DNA of 64,000 bases from Chalara sp. BL73. Taxonomy: Eukaryota > Ascomycota > Leotiomycetes > Helotiales. The notes under the pieces were generated by a model. That model saw only the letters and a program-made list of their open reading frames with translations. It ran no database searches and was not told the origin of the DNA. Of the stretch, positions 35,722 through 47,741 are shown one piece after another. Within the stretch, counting starts at the first letter, position 1. Every line of letters begins with the position of its first letter. The stretch lies in contig CAKJVC010000075.1 of the NCBI GenBank assembly GCA_918026815.1, forward strand, positions 310,001 through 374,000, in the 5' to 3' direction. The position numbers were made by a program, and so were the translations under genes.

Positions 35722-37705
35722 ATGGCTTCGTTATTCGACAACCTACCGGCTGGCTCCATCTCTATTTCCCAGACTTTTCTCAATGATGCTCAGAACCGAC
35801 ACCTCAAAGTCATATGCGCAGGCGCCGGTGTAATGGGCATTCTGCACGCCTATAATATCCAGAAGTATTGTCAGAATATTGGCTTCACCATTTATGAGAA
35901 GAACGCAGATATTGGCGGTACTTGGTGGGAAAATCGATATCCAGGCTGCGCATGCGATATCCCAAGCCATTCTTACGCATATCACTTTGCTCCAAACGTG
36001 AATTCTCCCTAAAGACTCTGCTCAAAGATATATCATCTGACTCTAATCACGCAGCCTGACTGGCCACATTTTCTCTCCCCGCGAGAGGACATATGGGCTT
36101 ACCTTGATCGTGTCTGTCGTGTCTTTGACCTCCGGAAGTTTATGAACTTCAACACACGCGTCACTGCTGCTACATGGGATGAGGATATTGCCCAGTGGCG
36201 GATTAACCTCTCCCGAACGACGCCAAATGGTGATATAGAAGAGTTCCAGGACTCTTGTGACGTGCTTTTTTGCTGTACAGGCTTGCTGAACAACTGGAAG
36301 ATGCCTGACATCGAAGGACTCGAAACGTTTAAAGGCAGGGTACTCCACACTGCTAACTGGCCGCAGGACTACACCCAAGAGAAATGGAAGGATGAAAGAG
36401 TGCTTGTAATTGGTTCTGGAGCATCGTCCCTGCAAGTTGTATCCAACGTACAACCGTATGTCAAAAGTATGGACATATTTGTCCGCACTGTAAGTCGCTT
36501 GTGGTACTAGAAATTCTCAACAAATGGTGCTGACACCCCCAGGGGGTTTGGTTTGCCCCATTAACGGATGGCATCCCCGAGACTTATGTCTACACCGAGG
36601 AACAAAAGGCTCAGTTTCGCAATGAGCCTGAGAAGCTGATCGAGCACATCAAATTTACTGAGAATCAGCTCAACCGCGGCTGGCCAGGATTTTTCAAAAA
36701 CAGCGAAATGCAGAAGGGAATGAAATCGGGAATGAGCCAGCGTATGGGAGAGATTATTAAGGATCCTTACCTCCTCCAAGGTAAGATAACTATTTATAAT
36801 CCTATTGCTTCATACAAGTGTCGTGCAACATCACTCACACGCGTGCGCGGCCTCTAGGGTTCACGCCAGATTTTGCAGTTGGTTGCCGCCGAATAACTCC
36901 CGGGGAGCCTTACATGAAGGCGATCCAGCAACCCAATACCAAGGTCCATTTCATGGCCGTCAACAAAGTGACGCCTACAGGTGTGATTGGAACTGATGGC
37001 ATGCTTTTGGAGGGGGACACGCTTATCTGTGCTACGGGATTTGATGTGTCCTTCTTACCGCGGTTCCCCATCATCGGCCGAGGAGGGGTTGATCTGCGTG
37101 AGAAATGGAAGACTGTTGCGTCGGCGTACTTCGGGCTCACAGTACCAGACATGCCTAACCTGCTTTTGAGTGGTGGCCCTCCTTTGCCAGTGCAGAACGG
37201 CACTCCTTTTGGCGTATTCCATACCGCCGCCAACTACATGATGGCGACATTACAGAAGATGCAAACTGATAACATCCGGAGCATAGAGCCTAAGAAGGAT
37301 GTCACGGCGGCGTTCTTGAAATATGTTGAAGAGTATCATCGCAACACTGTGTTCTCGGACTCATGCAGATCATGGTACAAGGACAACGACACTGGACGCG
37401 TGACTGCTGTATGGCCCGGCAGCGCCCTGCATTACATGGAGCTTCTTAAGACGCCTAGGTGGGAGGACTTTGAAATTGACTACCGTAACTCAGGGAATAT
37501 GTTCACATTCTTGGGTAATGGCCTGGTGAATGAGATAGTCACTCCAGGCGCAGATGTCTCATCATACCTTCAAGTAGATAAGATTGATGCGTTGTGGCTC
37601 GAAGAGGTAAGGAATAAAAGAAATGATGTTCCTGTAGGCCGAGTAAATAGAACAAAGCCATCGGCTGTATACAGGGAGCATGAGCTGGGAGAATTGGCTG
37701 TATGA
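35722..37705 (+). CDS. Baeyer-Villiger-type FAD monooxygenase
   Basis: Four exons (35722-35997, 36055-36489, 36543-36780, 36858-37705) give 598 aa. The FAD Rossmann motif is GAGVMG followed by IYEKNADIGGTWWENRYPGCACDIPSH. The Baeyer-Villiger fingerprint FKGRVLHTANWP fits FxGxxxHxxxWP exactly. A second, NADPH-binding motif is VLVIGSGASSLQ. A later ATGFD motif is also conserved. These enzymes insert oxygen beside a carbonyl to make an ester or lactone, using NADPH and O2. No targeting signal is seen at either end. With the SDR and hydrolase nearby it makes an alcohol-ketone-ester-acid sequence plausible. Substrate unknown. Confidence 0.92.
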
Positions 37706-38382
37706 TTCTGGACCACGGTTCCTGATCTGAAATTTCCACTCCGTAGGGAATAAAAGAGTGCTATGGTTTTAGATATTTCAAAGTTCTTATTACTCATTCG
37801 TTGCACTTCAGATTGCACGCCTGACAGAAAATTCGACAAGTATATCTTATATGGCTTTTCTGTTGCCTTTCTTTCCAATTGATCCTCGTATGTTCGGCCT
37901 TGACAGGCTGCAAGCTCCAGCCTAACAACGGAGACCAAATGGCCTGTCAAAATCTGGCTCTAGTCCAGGGGCACTGGCTGCCCCGGACACTCGCTCACGC
38001 TGAAATTGGGGTTGATTTGGACATGTTTCGTCAAGTCGTTGCAAAGATTCTGGTGGACGCCGTCGAAGAAGGATTAGATCAGAATACTGCCAAGCCATTC
38101 ATGGTATGCACTATAACCTTTCCATTTAGATGCAGATGCGGGGAGATGCTACCAAGCGGGGAAAGTCAGCAGGGGTTCGTGTTAGCGCAGATACTACTCA
38201 AAACGCGTAAAATCAAAACAAAGTATCCTTTGTTTCAATCACTAACAAGCATAACTCAATGTTGTATCAGGCCGCCAAAATCCTGTGATGAACTTATTTA
38301 TCGCGAAGAATATTAAACCAAGCGGAAAGCATGTTAAGTGATTAGTGTAGTGAATGCTTAAGGAAATAGTATTATTTTACTG
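37706..38382. other. Intergenic, no supported gene
   Basis: An open frame at 37879-38316 has no domain I recognise and no good start context. It may be a gene remnant. Otherwise nothing is seen before the foldback element. Confidence 0.5.
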
Positions 38383-39329
38383 TATAATTCCCTGCACCTC
38401 CATTTGGATCACCCCCCCATTTGGATCACCTTTTACACCAAAAATCGCGATTTTGAGATATTTTTAATTTCACCAACTTTTAATATAATTAAATAAAACT
38501 TGAAATAAAAGTTTAACATAGTAAATTCAGCTGAAAGAAAATATATAAAAAATTCTAAACTTAAAATAAATAAGAAATTTAATTTTAAAGTTGCGATTTT
38601 CGGTTATATACAAATTTGTATGTAAAATGCAATTTTATTAAATCTTTAATAACTTCATCAAAATTTTTTTTAAAAATAAAAATAAAATTTTAATTAAATC
38701 ACTATAAATAGAAGTATTATTTATATTTGTTATTAATAAAAGTATAGTGTTTTGCCGTGTGTATTATATTTTATTTCTTTCTTTATACAAAAAATTTGTA
38801 TAAAGAAATTCTTTTTTTAAAATTATAAGTTTTCTACCAATTATTGTTTTGATTTTTTTAGATTAATTGTTTGTACGTAGATTAGCTATTGAATGGGGAC
38901 AGGTCATATCCTCATCCCTCCATTCAACCTTCAACAATTAATCACATTCAACCTAAGCAATCCACGTAAAGACGTGGTGTTGCCACAGGTAGAGTGATCC
39001 GACATTAATATATACTTTTATTTATAACAATATAATTATATTTTGATTTTGATTTTTAATATTTTTTTTGATAAAGTTATTAAAGATTTAATAAAATTGC
39101 ATTTTACATACAAATTTGTATGTAACCGAAAATCGCAGCTTTAAAATTAAATTTTTTACTTGTTTTATTTCTTATAAACTTTAAATTTTAAAAGTAAGCT
39201 TGCATACGTATAGAAAATATGTATTTTTATTTTTATTTAATTATATTAAAAAATCGTGGAGTTAGAAAGGCCTCAAAATCGTGATTTTTGGTGTAAAAGG
39301 TGATCCAAATGGGGGTGCAGGGACTTATA
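38383..39329. mobile_element. Foldback MITE, Tc1/mariner-pogo-like, AT-rich
   Basis: The ends are inverted copies. The left end begins TATAATTCCCTGCACC; the right end is GG-TGCAGGGACTTATA. The shared terminal block then reads CCATTTGGATCACC, CTTTTACACCAAAAATC-CGATTTT. On the left the CCATTTGGATCACC word is duplicated in tandem. Subterminal inverted segments continue inward: about 38585-38670 matches about 39060-39150 on the opposite strand, including TTGCGATTTTCGGTTA-TACAAATTTGTATGTAAAATGCAATTTTATTAAATC in pieces. TA flanks each end, as expected for a TA target. The interior is AT-rich with no transposase. Confidence 0.8.
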
Positions 39330-39736
39330 GTCGTTGCAGGGCAGCCAGCACGAACCTTTCCACCAACTGTCATACTTACCTTCCGCCCGCGTCTGCGTAC
39401 GATGGCTGGCAAATAATCTGAGGAGGCCGGCAGATGAACACTCTCGATATAACCTGTCTTGTCGTCGGAACCAATGCCGTCGGAACCATCTCTTGCCGCT
39501 TGGAGCCAGCATCCTCGGAACTGGCATAACAGAACTCTCTCAGTTGTCCAAGCGGAACTACCCTGTAGAATGATAGCAGTGTCTCTATGGACCATATTTG
39601 TTGGCTAACCTCCCCCTTCTGATCCGAGATAAGAAATTAGAAATTTGAGATTCTGCATCCTTCACCAAGTTCACTACCAATCTATCGTCCTTGCATATTC
39701 TGAAACAAGCACTGTGGTCGCCCTATCCTAACCATC
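39330..39736. other. Intergenic, promoter of MFS gene
   Basis: No gene is seen. The word GTCGGAACCA appears twice about 14 bp apart near 39466-39490. No CGGWCCG site is present. Confidence 0.4.
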
Positions 39737-41939
39737 ATGGCCGTAGACAATGGGCCTACCCAGGACATTTTTGTCCGGAGGTATGTTCGATCACGTCGAT
39801 CTCACTTTGGCTATGGCGAGACTAATAGAGAGAACTTTAGCCATGCTCACCAACAGATTCCGGGAACTGTTGATATGAATGTTTCAGGTACTCTCTCATC
39901 AGAGCCCTGGTAAAAGATATCCTGTCAGAGTTAACGCCAAATTTCTTCTCCAGAGGGAGAAGACACAGCTTATGGTCTTGCTTTGTATCCCGTCCCCTCT
40001 CAAGATCCTAACGATCCTCTTCTTGTGAGCACTTTCCTTGTCTCGACCGTCGACGGAGACAACAGCTTACTGTAATGGCATTATCCAGTGGCCAAGATGG
40101 AAGAAACACACGACTTTGTTTCTCGTGTCGGCCTACTCCTTCCTCGCAAACAGCTCCTTGCTCGGTGCAAGCGTCTATGTCAACCATCTGGCTCATGTTT
40201 TCAGCAAAACTCCAAACGAAACATCACGACTTGTCACTTACCCCAACTTACTTTTTGGTTTCGGTTCCCTGATTTTTGTACCCATGTACCACAGGTTAGG
40301 ACGCCGACCAGTCATGTTGATATCGATCATAATTGTAAGCACCATACAGCTCCAAGTTGCTGTTTAGATAATCTAATTAATTGATATAGTATGCTGCGGG
40401 ACTCCTTGGTTGTGCTCTTGCAGGTTCGTACGAGAGCCTCCTCGCTTTTCGAATCGTCCATGCCTTCGGCTCATCTGTGTGTGAGGCTTTGCCTGCACAG
40501 GCGGTAAACGACGTCTTCTTCTTGCATGAGCGGGGGAAGGCTTTGGGCTGGTACACCTGTGGGTTCCCATAAACCTTTAGTTTAAGATACATCTTGAACC
40601 TCTTCCTAAGTGAGCTTGTGATGACTAAAATCTTTGACAGTTGCAATTGCTACAGGAGCCCTTGGCGCGCTTCCGGCAGGTTATGTACTATCTGGTGGCC
40701 GCTCCTATAAAATCTTCTTCTGGATTGAATTCGCCACTGCAGTTGCTCTCTTCCTGGGAACATTTTTCCTCTTCGAAGAGACGATGTTCTTCCGCCAGAA
40801 GGATGGAACTGGGAGCTTGTCAACAGAAACAGATGAAAGTGGCTCCAAGACAGAAAATGTACAGATCGAGTTCAAAAAGAGCACTGATGGCAGAGCCATT
40901 GAGCTTTTGACCCCACGGAGGAGGCCCTGGGCGCAACAGCTCAAGGTTATCGACAAAGACAGGATTGATCATGAATCCCCTATCATAATGATGGTTTTGC
41001 GATCATTCACGTACTACTTGGTTCCCCCAGTCTTCTGGGTTTGCTCGACATATGGTGTGTTCCTTCTACAGTTGTGCAGAGTTCACACGTTTACTTCTCT
41101 TTCCAGGAATGGTCATCGGCCTTGCGGGCCTAGTTTTCACAGCAACATTCCCGGTTATCGTTGCATCACCACCATATAATTGGCCTATCGTAAGAAATTT
41201 ATAGACTCCTATATCTATTCTATGACATTCATAACTGCCTTTCCATTCGCCTCCTTCCCAGACCCTTTGCATATTCTCAACTAATTTCGGTTCACAGGAA
41301 AACACAGGACTCGTCTCGCTCGCTGCATTAGTTGGCTATTTTGCTGCAGCCGGTCCTTTCAGTACCGCTCCTGACCGTTTTGCAGCCTACCTTACTCGCC
41401 GAAATAACGGCATACGTGAGGCCGAGTTTCGCCTCTGGTGCCTCGTTCCTGTGTTCTTTGTCTCTCCGGCGTCCCTTATCCTGTACGGATATGCCGCAGA
41501 GAGGCTGATGCACTGGGCCGCCCTGGTGGTTGCCATAGGGATGTTCCAATTTGGTAAGACACCACGCACTATCCGAGCCATTGTCGGGGTCTTTATCTTG
41601 ACGCATAATATTCCCATGCTAACGCAGTCCATAATAGGTGCCTTCTTTTACCTCACTTACACACTTGCCTACGCTCTCGACTCGTACGAATCCAATATCC
41701 CGGAGATGTTGATTGCGATGAATGTCGGCAAACAGGCCATCTCGTTCGGTTTCGGTTTTGAAGCAATTCAGTGGATTTTAAACCTTGGGTACATCAGAGT
41801 CGTTGCGGGCATATTCTGTGGTGTTTTAGTCATTAACAATCTTGCTGTACTGGGATTCCTTGGATTTGGGAGGCCTATGAGGACGTGGTTCTCCCAGACC
41901 TGGCTGGCAAGGTTCCATAAGGACACCATTCGAAAGTAG
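39737..41939 (+). CDS. MFS transporter, drug:H+ antiporter type
   Basis: Eight exons (39737-39887, 39954-40024, 40089-40334, 40390-40558, 40641-41054, 41107-41189, 41298-41553, 41638-41939) give 563 aa in frame. The soluble N-terminus contains PGTVDMNVS and the fungal DHA1 signature DPNDPL followed by WPRWKKH. Transmembrane loop 2-3 has HRLGRRPVML. The long central cytoplasmic loop (about residues 250-320) is charged. The family exports toxic compounds or metabolites. It could remove the Baeyer-Villiger substrate or a product, or import it. It is bounded by the foldback MITE on the left and LTR-like sequence on the right. Confidence 0.85.
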
Positions 41940-43164
41940 TTTTCTTAGTAAGATATTCTTACTCTATATAATACTGTTACTGTCGATGTTATGTATTTAA
42001 CGGCAATTATTTGAGATTCGACATCTTACTGAACTAAAAAATTGGAGCTGGCGAGGTTACCAAAAAGTGGTGATATGTGTTAATGAAGACAAAACGAAAG
42101 TGGAACTAGTCTGGTTTGTTTCAACAAGTATTGTCATATAAGGCTATGCGAGGCGTGTTGTAGAATACAGCGCATCCTCCAAGCTTTTGGAATATCAAAC
42201 TGCCTTATTGTTATCATGTTTCAAATGTTGATATACGCGCTTTCCTCTGACTTGGAAACACGCTAGGCTAAAGTTGGTGAACTTTCAAACTGCATCAAGA
42301 CAAGTGTTTTCTATATAGTGATATATTGTGCGCCAAAATCAAATAAGCTAGTTGTTGTCACGAATTCAAATCTTTGGCCCGGTCAAACGGCTACTAAAGT
42401 GGTTTTATTACAAAACACTTAACTAAAATAAAATCTTAAAAAATCTAAAACAATTCAAGTAAGTAAATTTTTGTCACAAACACGTTTTTGGCAGCCGCTC
42501 CACTAGCAGGAGGATAATGGCAGAAGGAGGGGCTCGCCTCTATTGGTAAGGGGAGTACTGGTAGTGGCCAGCGGGCGCCTAAGGCCAGAAGAGGTCTACA
42601 AGTAAAGGCGAATGCCAAGGGATGCCGGTTTGGGATCGGTCACATAATGGGCCACCAACCCCGAGGTCCAACCCCGAGGTCCAGCCAGTACGAGGCTCTA
42701 TATAAGTGGTTAAGTTTTTAGGGTAGGAGCTTCATGCTTAAATTCTTCAGTTATCTGAATATAAATTATTTCGTTAACCTCCTAACATATTCACTTCTAC
42801 GTGAAGAATTCTCGTATAGTCTATTTAATATACTGTACCAACCATCGTGCCCCAAGCCCTCTACGGAGCCCACGGCATCCCAGAACGTTACAAATGCTTA
42901 TTAAAATTAATATTTATTCTAATAAAAGTGGTAGTAATACAGTAAAATAAGTATTAAATAGGGACTACCCCAGTACTTTAAATTTATGATTCCCTGTCTA
43001 GGCGGAGGCTCCCTACACCTAACACGAATTTTTGTAGTGCAACACTCAAGGTGGGCCCTAATTTAGTGTGTGGCACTGTAGGTTCGCACTAACCACCGAT
43101 AGAGGATACGGGGCAACTACAATAGATGAGGGGGAACGGAACCCTATAACCGACATCCGTAACC
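41940..43164. repeat. LTR-like remnant and AT-rich spacer
   Basis: No gene is seen. At about 42352 a TGTTGTCACGAATTC start-like word occurs. At 42690-42860 the sequence AGTTTTTAGGGTAGGAGCTTCATGCTTAAA is followed by TATACTGTACCAACCATCG, parallel to the segments near 600 and 18.4 kb. This is probably a decayed LTR. Its exact ends and target duplication could not be fixed. Confidence 0.5.
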
Positions 43165-43171
43165 CGGTCCG
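43165..43171. promoter_or_regulatory. CGGTCCG site upstream of acyl-CoA dehydrogenase
   Basis: CGGTCCG lies 273 bp before the ATG at 43444. It is the reverse complement of the CGGACCG word in the other carboxylation-gene promoters. Confidence 0.45.
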
Positions 43172-43443
43172 TGTCTCCGCTTGCACAACATTGTGTTGCC
43201 CCACATACGCCAACCACAATAAGCCGCATCCGACTTCTCACCACATTTTAATGCAATAGCATTGATATTTTGTATTAACATGATGCCGCTTCACTTCGGC
43301 AAGTCCGAGAAGTGCCATGCCTTGGCGAACCTTATCCATTTTTTGCAGATTCATACGTAGTGAGTTTTCGCGCCTCATCAGTAAACATTAATTGCTCTTC
43401 ATTGCAAAGCCAACAAGTTTACCTAGCCCTTCAAGTTTTCATC

Positions 43444-44932
43444 ATGTCAAAATTATGCACACCAGTGCCGTTTGCAGAGCCGCTGTGGTACTCTCGTGGC
43501 AACAGCCTCTATTATAACGCTTCTCATGAACGCCTTCGCGATGCAGTGCGTGCCTATATGGAAGAAAGGATTATTCCTTTCTGTGTAGAATGGGAAGAAC
43601 AAGGATTTGTACCCAAAGAGGTATAAAACCTGACTCCGAATCGGCTCATCCAGAACTGAGAGCTAAAGATTTGAAGGTCCTCAATGAACATTCTCGTAGA
43701 GGGTACACAGCTGTGTCGATTAATCCTGCTGCGGTATCTCGGTACATGGGTGATGTGAAACTCCCTGGCGGACTAACACCCCAAGAATGGGATGGCTTCC
43801 ATGATCTCATCTGCATAGATGAGATTGCTCGTTGTGGCTACTTGGGGGTCATTTGGGCCTTGGGCTGTGGCGATTCGATTGGGTGTCCCCCGGTCGTAAA
43901 TTACGGGTCTGAGTTGCAGAAGAAAAAGTTTCTACCTTCTGTCATTTCCGGAGAAGCTAGATTCTGTCTTGGGGTTACTGAACCGGATGGTGAGCTCTTT
44001 AAGTCTTTAAGAAATTATATTTAGATCTTGTTGACATGAAATAGCTGGTTCTGATGTTGCGAACATCGCCACTACCGCAGAAAGGATCGGAGATAACTAC
44101 GTAGTCAACGGCGCAAAAAAATGGATCACAAACGGAATGTGGGCAGATTACTGCACCGCAGCTGTACGTACTGGTGGACCTGGAAAGAGAGGAATCTCCG
44201 CGCTCGTTATTCCGCTGAATTCCAAGGGTGTGACACGAAGGAAGATTCTTAACTCAGGTGTCTCAGCAAGCGGCTCAACATATCTAGAGTTTGACGATGT
44301 GGTGGTGCCTGTCGAAAATCTTCTCGGACAAGAGAACAAAGGCTTCAATATCATTATGTCTAGTAAGTTATGATTCGTCGCTCATGAATGTTGCTGCTTG
44401 ACTTATATGAAGCCTAGATTTTAATCATGAGCGTCTCTGGCTCGCTTGTACAAGTCTAAGATTGGCACGCATGTGTCTCCGCGACGCCTATGAGCATGCA
44501 CTTACAAGAAAAACTTTTGGAAAAGCACTCATTGATCACCAAGCAATCCGCACAAAATTCTCCACCTTAGCGGCTAGAATTTTGCCTGCACATTCATTCA
44601 TGGAGTCACTGGTTGCTTTGTCTGAGGCCACGAACAACACCAAGAAGACAGACGCCGTGAGCTTGGATCCAAAATATGGTGGCCTGATTGCTGTTCTCAA
44701 GGTTGTCGCTGGTAGAACTCTAGAGGAGACAGTGAGAGAAATGCAACAGGTCATGGGCGGCCTTGGATACTCGAGAACTGGGAAAGGGGCGAGGATAGAG
44801 CAGATCAGTAGGGATATGAGAGTTATGGTTGTAGGCGGTGGAAGCGAGGAGATCCTGAGTGAACTGGCCTTTATCCAGGAAAGAAGAGATCTAGAAGATA
44901 TTGGAGTTCTGAAAGTAGATTGTAAGCTGTAG
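43444..44932 (+). CDS. Acyl-CoA dehydrogenase, ends -CKL
   Basis: Exons 43444-43620, 43677-43989, 44045-44362 and 44418-44932 give 440 aa. Intron 1 ends at TTTGAAG, joining VPKE to VLNEHSRRGY. The flavin/substrate motifs are present: CLGVTEPDAGSDVAN (split by intron 2), AKKWITNG, a central beta domain, and C-terminally TFGKALIDHQAIR, QVMGGLGYSRTGKGARIEQISRDMRVM and GGGSEEI. It would form the 2,3-double bond of an acyl-CoA, for example isovaleryl-CoA to 3-methylcrotonyl-CoA. The C-terminus DCKL fits the PTS1 pattern [SAC][KRH]L and no mitochondrial presequence is seen. A peroxisomal dehydrogenase would need an electron acceptor, which is not evident here. Convergent with carboxylase beta. Substrate inferred from context. 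Confidence 0.9.
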
Positions 44933-45211
44933 TCACTGAACATGCAGGTAGTCATGACATTGCCGAAACACTGAGGCCAATTTTCCAAAGTGCTGATCCT
45001 GTAAAGAGTTATTGTCGATAGTAGATCGCATAATCCTTTCCCACTGATCTTGGTGTCTGATCTCATATTGTAGATAAACAAAAGTGCCGAAGCAACCATG
45101 ACAACCACTCTGATTATTGAAGCTATGAGAACTTCACTTAAGAAGTGTAATTGACACACATGAACACTCTACTGGGTGAATCTATAACCAGTCTTTAGCT
45201 ACTCAGTGGTT

Positions 45212-47244
45212 TTAGATACGAGCGAGTCCTTTGAACCCTGAATTCCCAATAACTGGGTAAATCGTCACAATCTCCAAACACATCCCTAGCACATCGCGAG
45301 TATCCCTCGGATCAATGATCCCATCATCTAGCAAATGCGCACTCGTATGATATGGGTCCGAATCTTTCTTCACTTGCTCCTTAAATAGCTCAATCTCACT
45401 GGCCAATTTATCTTCCACAACCTTTTTTTTGCCTTTCCCCGCCGACCCACGAGCAATTGCCTCCATTACACCACCAAGCTGATCGGGTCCCATAACTGAG
45501 CACCGTGAGGTTGGCCAGGAAAACAAAAATCGCGGCTCATACGCCCTCCCACACATTGCATAGTTTCCAGCACCGTAAGAGGCACCGCAGATAATGCTGA
45601 TATGTGGCACTGTGCTTGTACTCACGGTACTAACAAGCTGAGCACCTTTCTTGATAAGGCCAGCTCGTTCCGTGGCGAGACCGATCATGAACCCGGTGAC
45701 ATTGTGCATAAATATAATTGGTGTGCGGCTATAAAATCTGTCAATCTCATGCCGAGCATACCTGTAGGGCATTTATACCATTGATTACACAATTTAATAA
45801 ATTGTGTGGCTTTATCTGATTCGTTGGGGAAAATTACTGGGTGTTGGTTTGCGACAATGCCGGTCAGATGCCCTAAAGACTTCGTTAGTGGATTTAAACC
45901 TGCGTAGAATACGTACCGTGAATGTGCGCCCAGGCGGTGATCATGCCCTTTCCGTACTGGGGTTTAAATAGCTCGATCCTTGAGCTGTCTACTGTTCGCA
46001 GCAGAACCTCCATCATATCAAGGGGAAGCCTGATGTCGGGATTCATTATGCCTAAAATATCCTCTGAACTATACAATGGTTCCCGGGATTCCAGAGCATC
46101 GATGTGGCGCCTCAACTGTTCCTTAGCCTTAGATGTGGTGAGAATCCATTCCCTAGCTTTGCGTATGGCATCGAGCATGCTATATGTCAGTGACTTCTAA
46201 AATGAACTAAGAGTTCCAATCTTACTCATCACTAGCCAGTTGATCTGACAAGCCCGTCACTGTAGAGTGCATATCCGCACCACCAAGTGCCTCGGCGTTT
46301 GCAATTTCGCCAGTGGCCGCCTTTACTAAGGGCGGACCACCTAGGAAGACCTGGGCTTGATCTTTAACGAATATTGTGTAGTCTGATAACGCAGGATGGT
46401 AGGCCCCACCAGCTGTTGATGACCCGAAGACGATCGCGCAACTTGGCTGCCCGTTCTGGGAGCGCAATGCAAGATCTCTAAATATTTGGCCCCCTTTATG
46501 GAAGACGCGGAATTGCTGAGGGAGGAAGACTCCAGCCTAAAATAGTCAGTCCCGTAGCCTTTTAGATCTATGGTTTGTGGGGAACTCAACTGATTGCACT
46601 AGAGCAATGAGTGGGAGGTTATTCTTTGTTGCAATGGCGGTAATCCGATTTTGCTTCAAAACTGGAGATATATCAGAATGGAGAATTTAATGGGGGAGAG
46701 CACGAAGCAAACCCGTAAATTCGTTCCAAGCTGCTCCTTTCAGAGTTGGAATGTGAGCCAAAATCATGCAGATCACACCACTTGCGCCTATTAGCGGAAC
46801 ATTTGCAATACCGATTGATTGCATGAGACAAAACAATCTTGAAGAGAGTACTAGCATACATACCTCACAATACCGATTCCAGCAACTAAGCTGGCAGAAG
46901 GCGACGAGCCCTCAAGTTGGTGTCCAGCAAAGCTACAGATCTCTAAGAAAGGCGTTCCTGGATCGCGGAGAAGGGCAACTCTATCGCGTGCTGGGACCAG
47001 TCATTATGTTTTCCTAACTTACTGTAGTATGTAGCTTACCCAGGAGCTGGCTTTTAGTGTGTTTTTCCATCGCTTCTCTCGAAAAACTCTCCAAGCTTGC
47101 TTTTTCCGATGCAACTTGGTATTCATTGATGATGGACTCCCATTTCCCCGCATTCTCAATAAATGATGGTGATTCATTATTTATCTTGCTTTTATATTGT
47201 GGAAACATAGAAAGCTTTGTCTGCGATAATCTTGTCGTTGCCAT
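45212..47244 (-). CDS. Acyl-CoA carboxylase, carboxyltransferase beta subunit
   Basis: Eight exons (47244-47040, 46990-46864, 46780-46713, 46661-46591, 46536-46226, 46179-45917, 45872-45779, 45728-45212) sum to 551 aa. The N-terminal carboxyltransferase half has [53 protein letters not shown] and [12 protein letters not shown]. The C-terminal half has [45 protein letters not shown] and [11 protein letters not shown]. It transfers carboxyl from biotin on the alpha subunit to the gamma carbon of a 3-methyl-2-enoyl-CoA. The segment [13 protein letters not shown] differs from the mitochondrial MCC beta pattern (HFGRIF) and recalls bacterial-type subunits. The C-terminus ARI is not a clear PTS1. 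It shares a promoter with the ligase. Confidence 0.88.
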
Positions 47245-47503
47245 TTTGGTGTTGTGCTGTGATGTTGCGAAGATGAATTTCGACGTAACCGAAGGTACTG
47301 GGAGAAAGTCTCCAAATTGCAAAATTCGAAACAACACAGATCCTTACCAATAATGCACTATTATTATTAGGCATATCCACCAGGACCGTCATACTGTTTT
47401 CAAAGTGTAGTCAGAAAATGGTCCTTTCGGTCTCGTATGCCATGGGGCGGCGTGTCGGACACGGCTCTGTTAATACCGCCCTCGGCTCAAACCATCTCAT
47501 CAC

Positions 47504-47510
47504 CGGACCG
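47504..47510. promoter_or_regulatory. CGGACCG site in carboxylase-beta/ligase promoter
   Basis: CGGACCG is nearly central between the divergent ATGs at 47244 and 47742 and is followed by another CCGGG. This is the same 7-mer as in the lyase/alpha promoter. Confidence 0.5.
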
Positions 47511-47741
47511 GGCCGGGATAACACCCGAGAACATCATTTCTGTAACGCATTCAGGGGCCGCACTCTCAAGGAGAATCTAAGTTTAGAATAGTGCTATGCT
47601 TTCCCTCATCGTGGAAGCGCTCTAATCAAATTTTATACCCATCCTGGTCGCTCCTACGACCGTGGTGCTGCATGACTACCATCACTGCTCTTCACTAGAA
47701 AATACTTCCTCTATTCTCATATATTCCTAGTCCCCGAAACT

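Noticed and set aside
37879..38316. Open frame of about 145 codons after the monooxygenase
   Set aside because: No domain and no intron logic. It ends near the foldback element. Kept as an unexplained stretch only.
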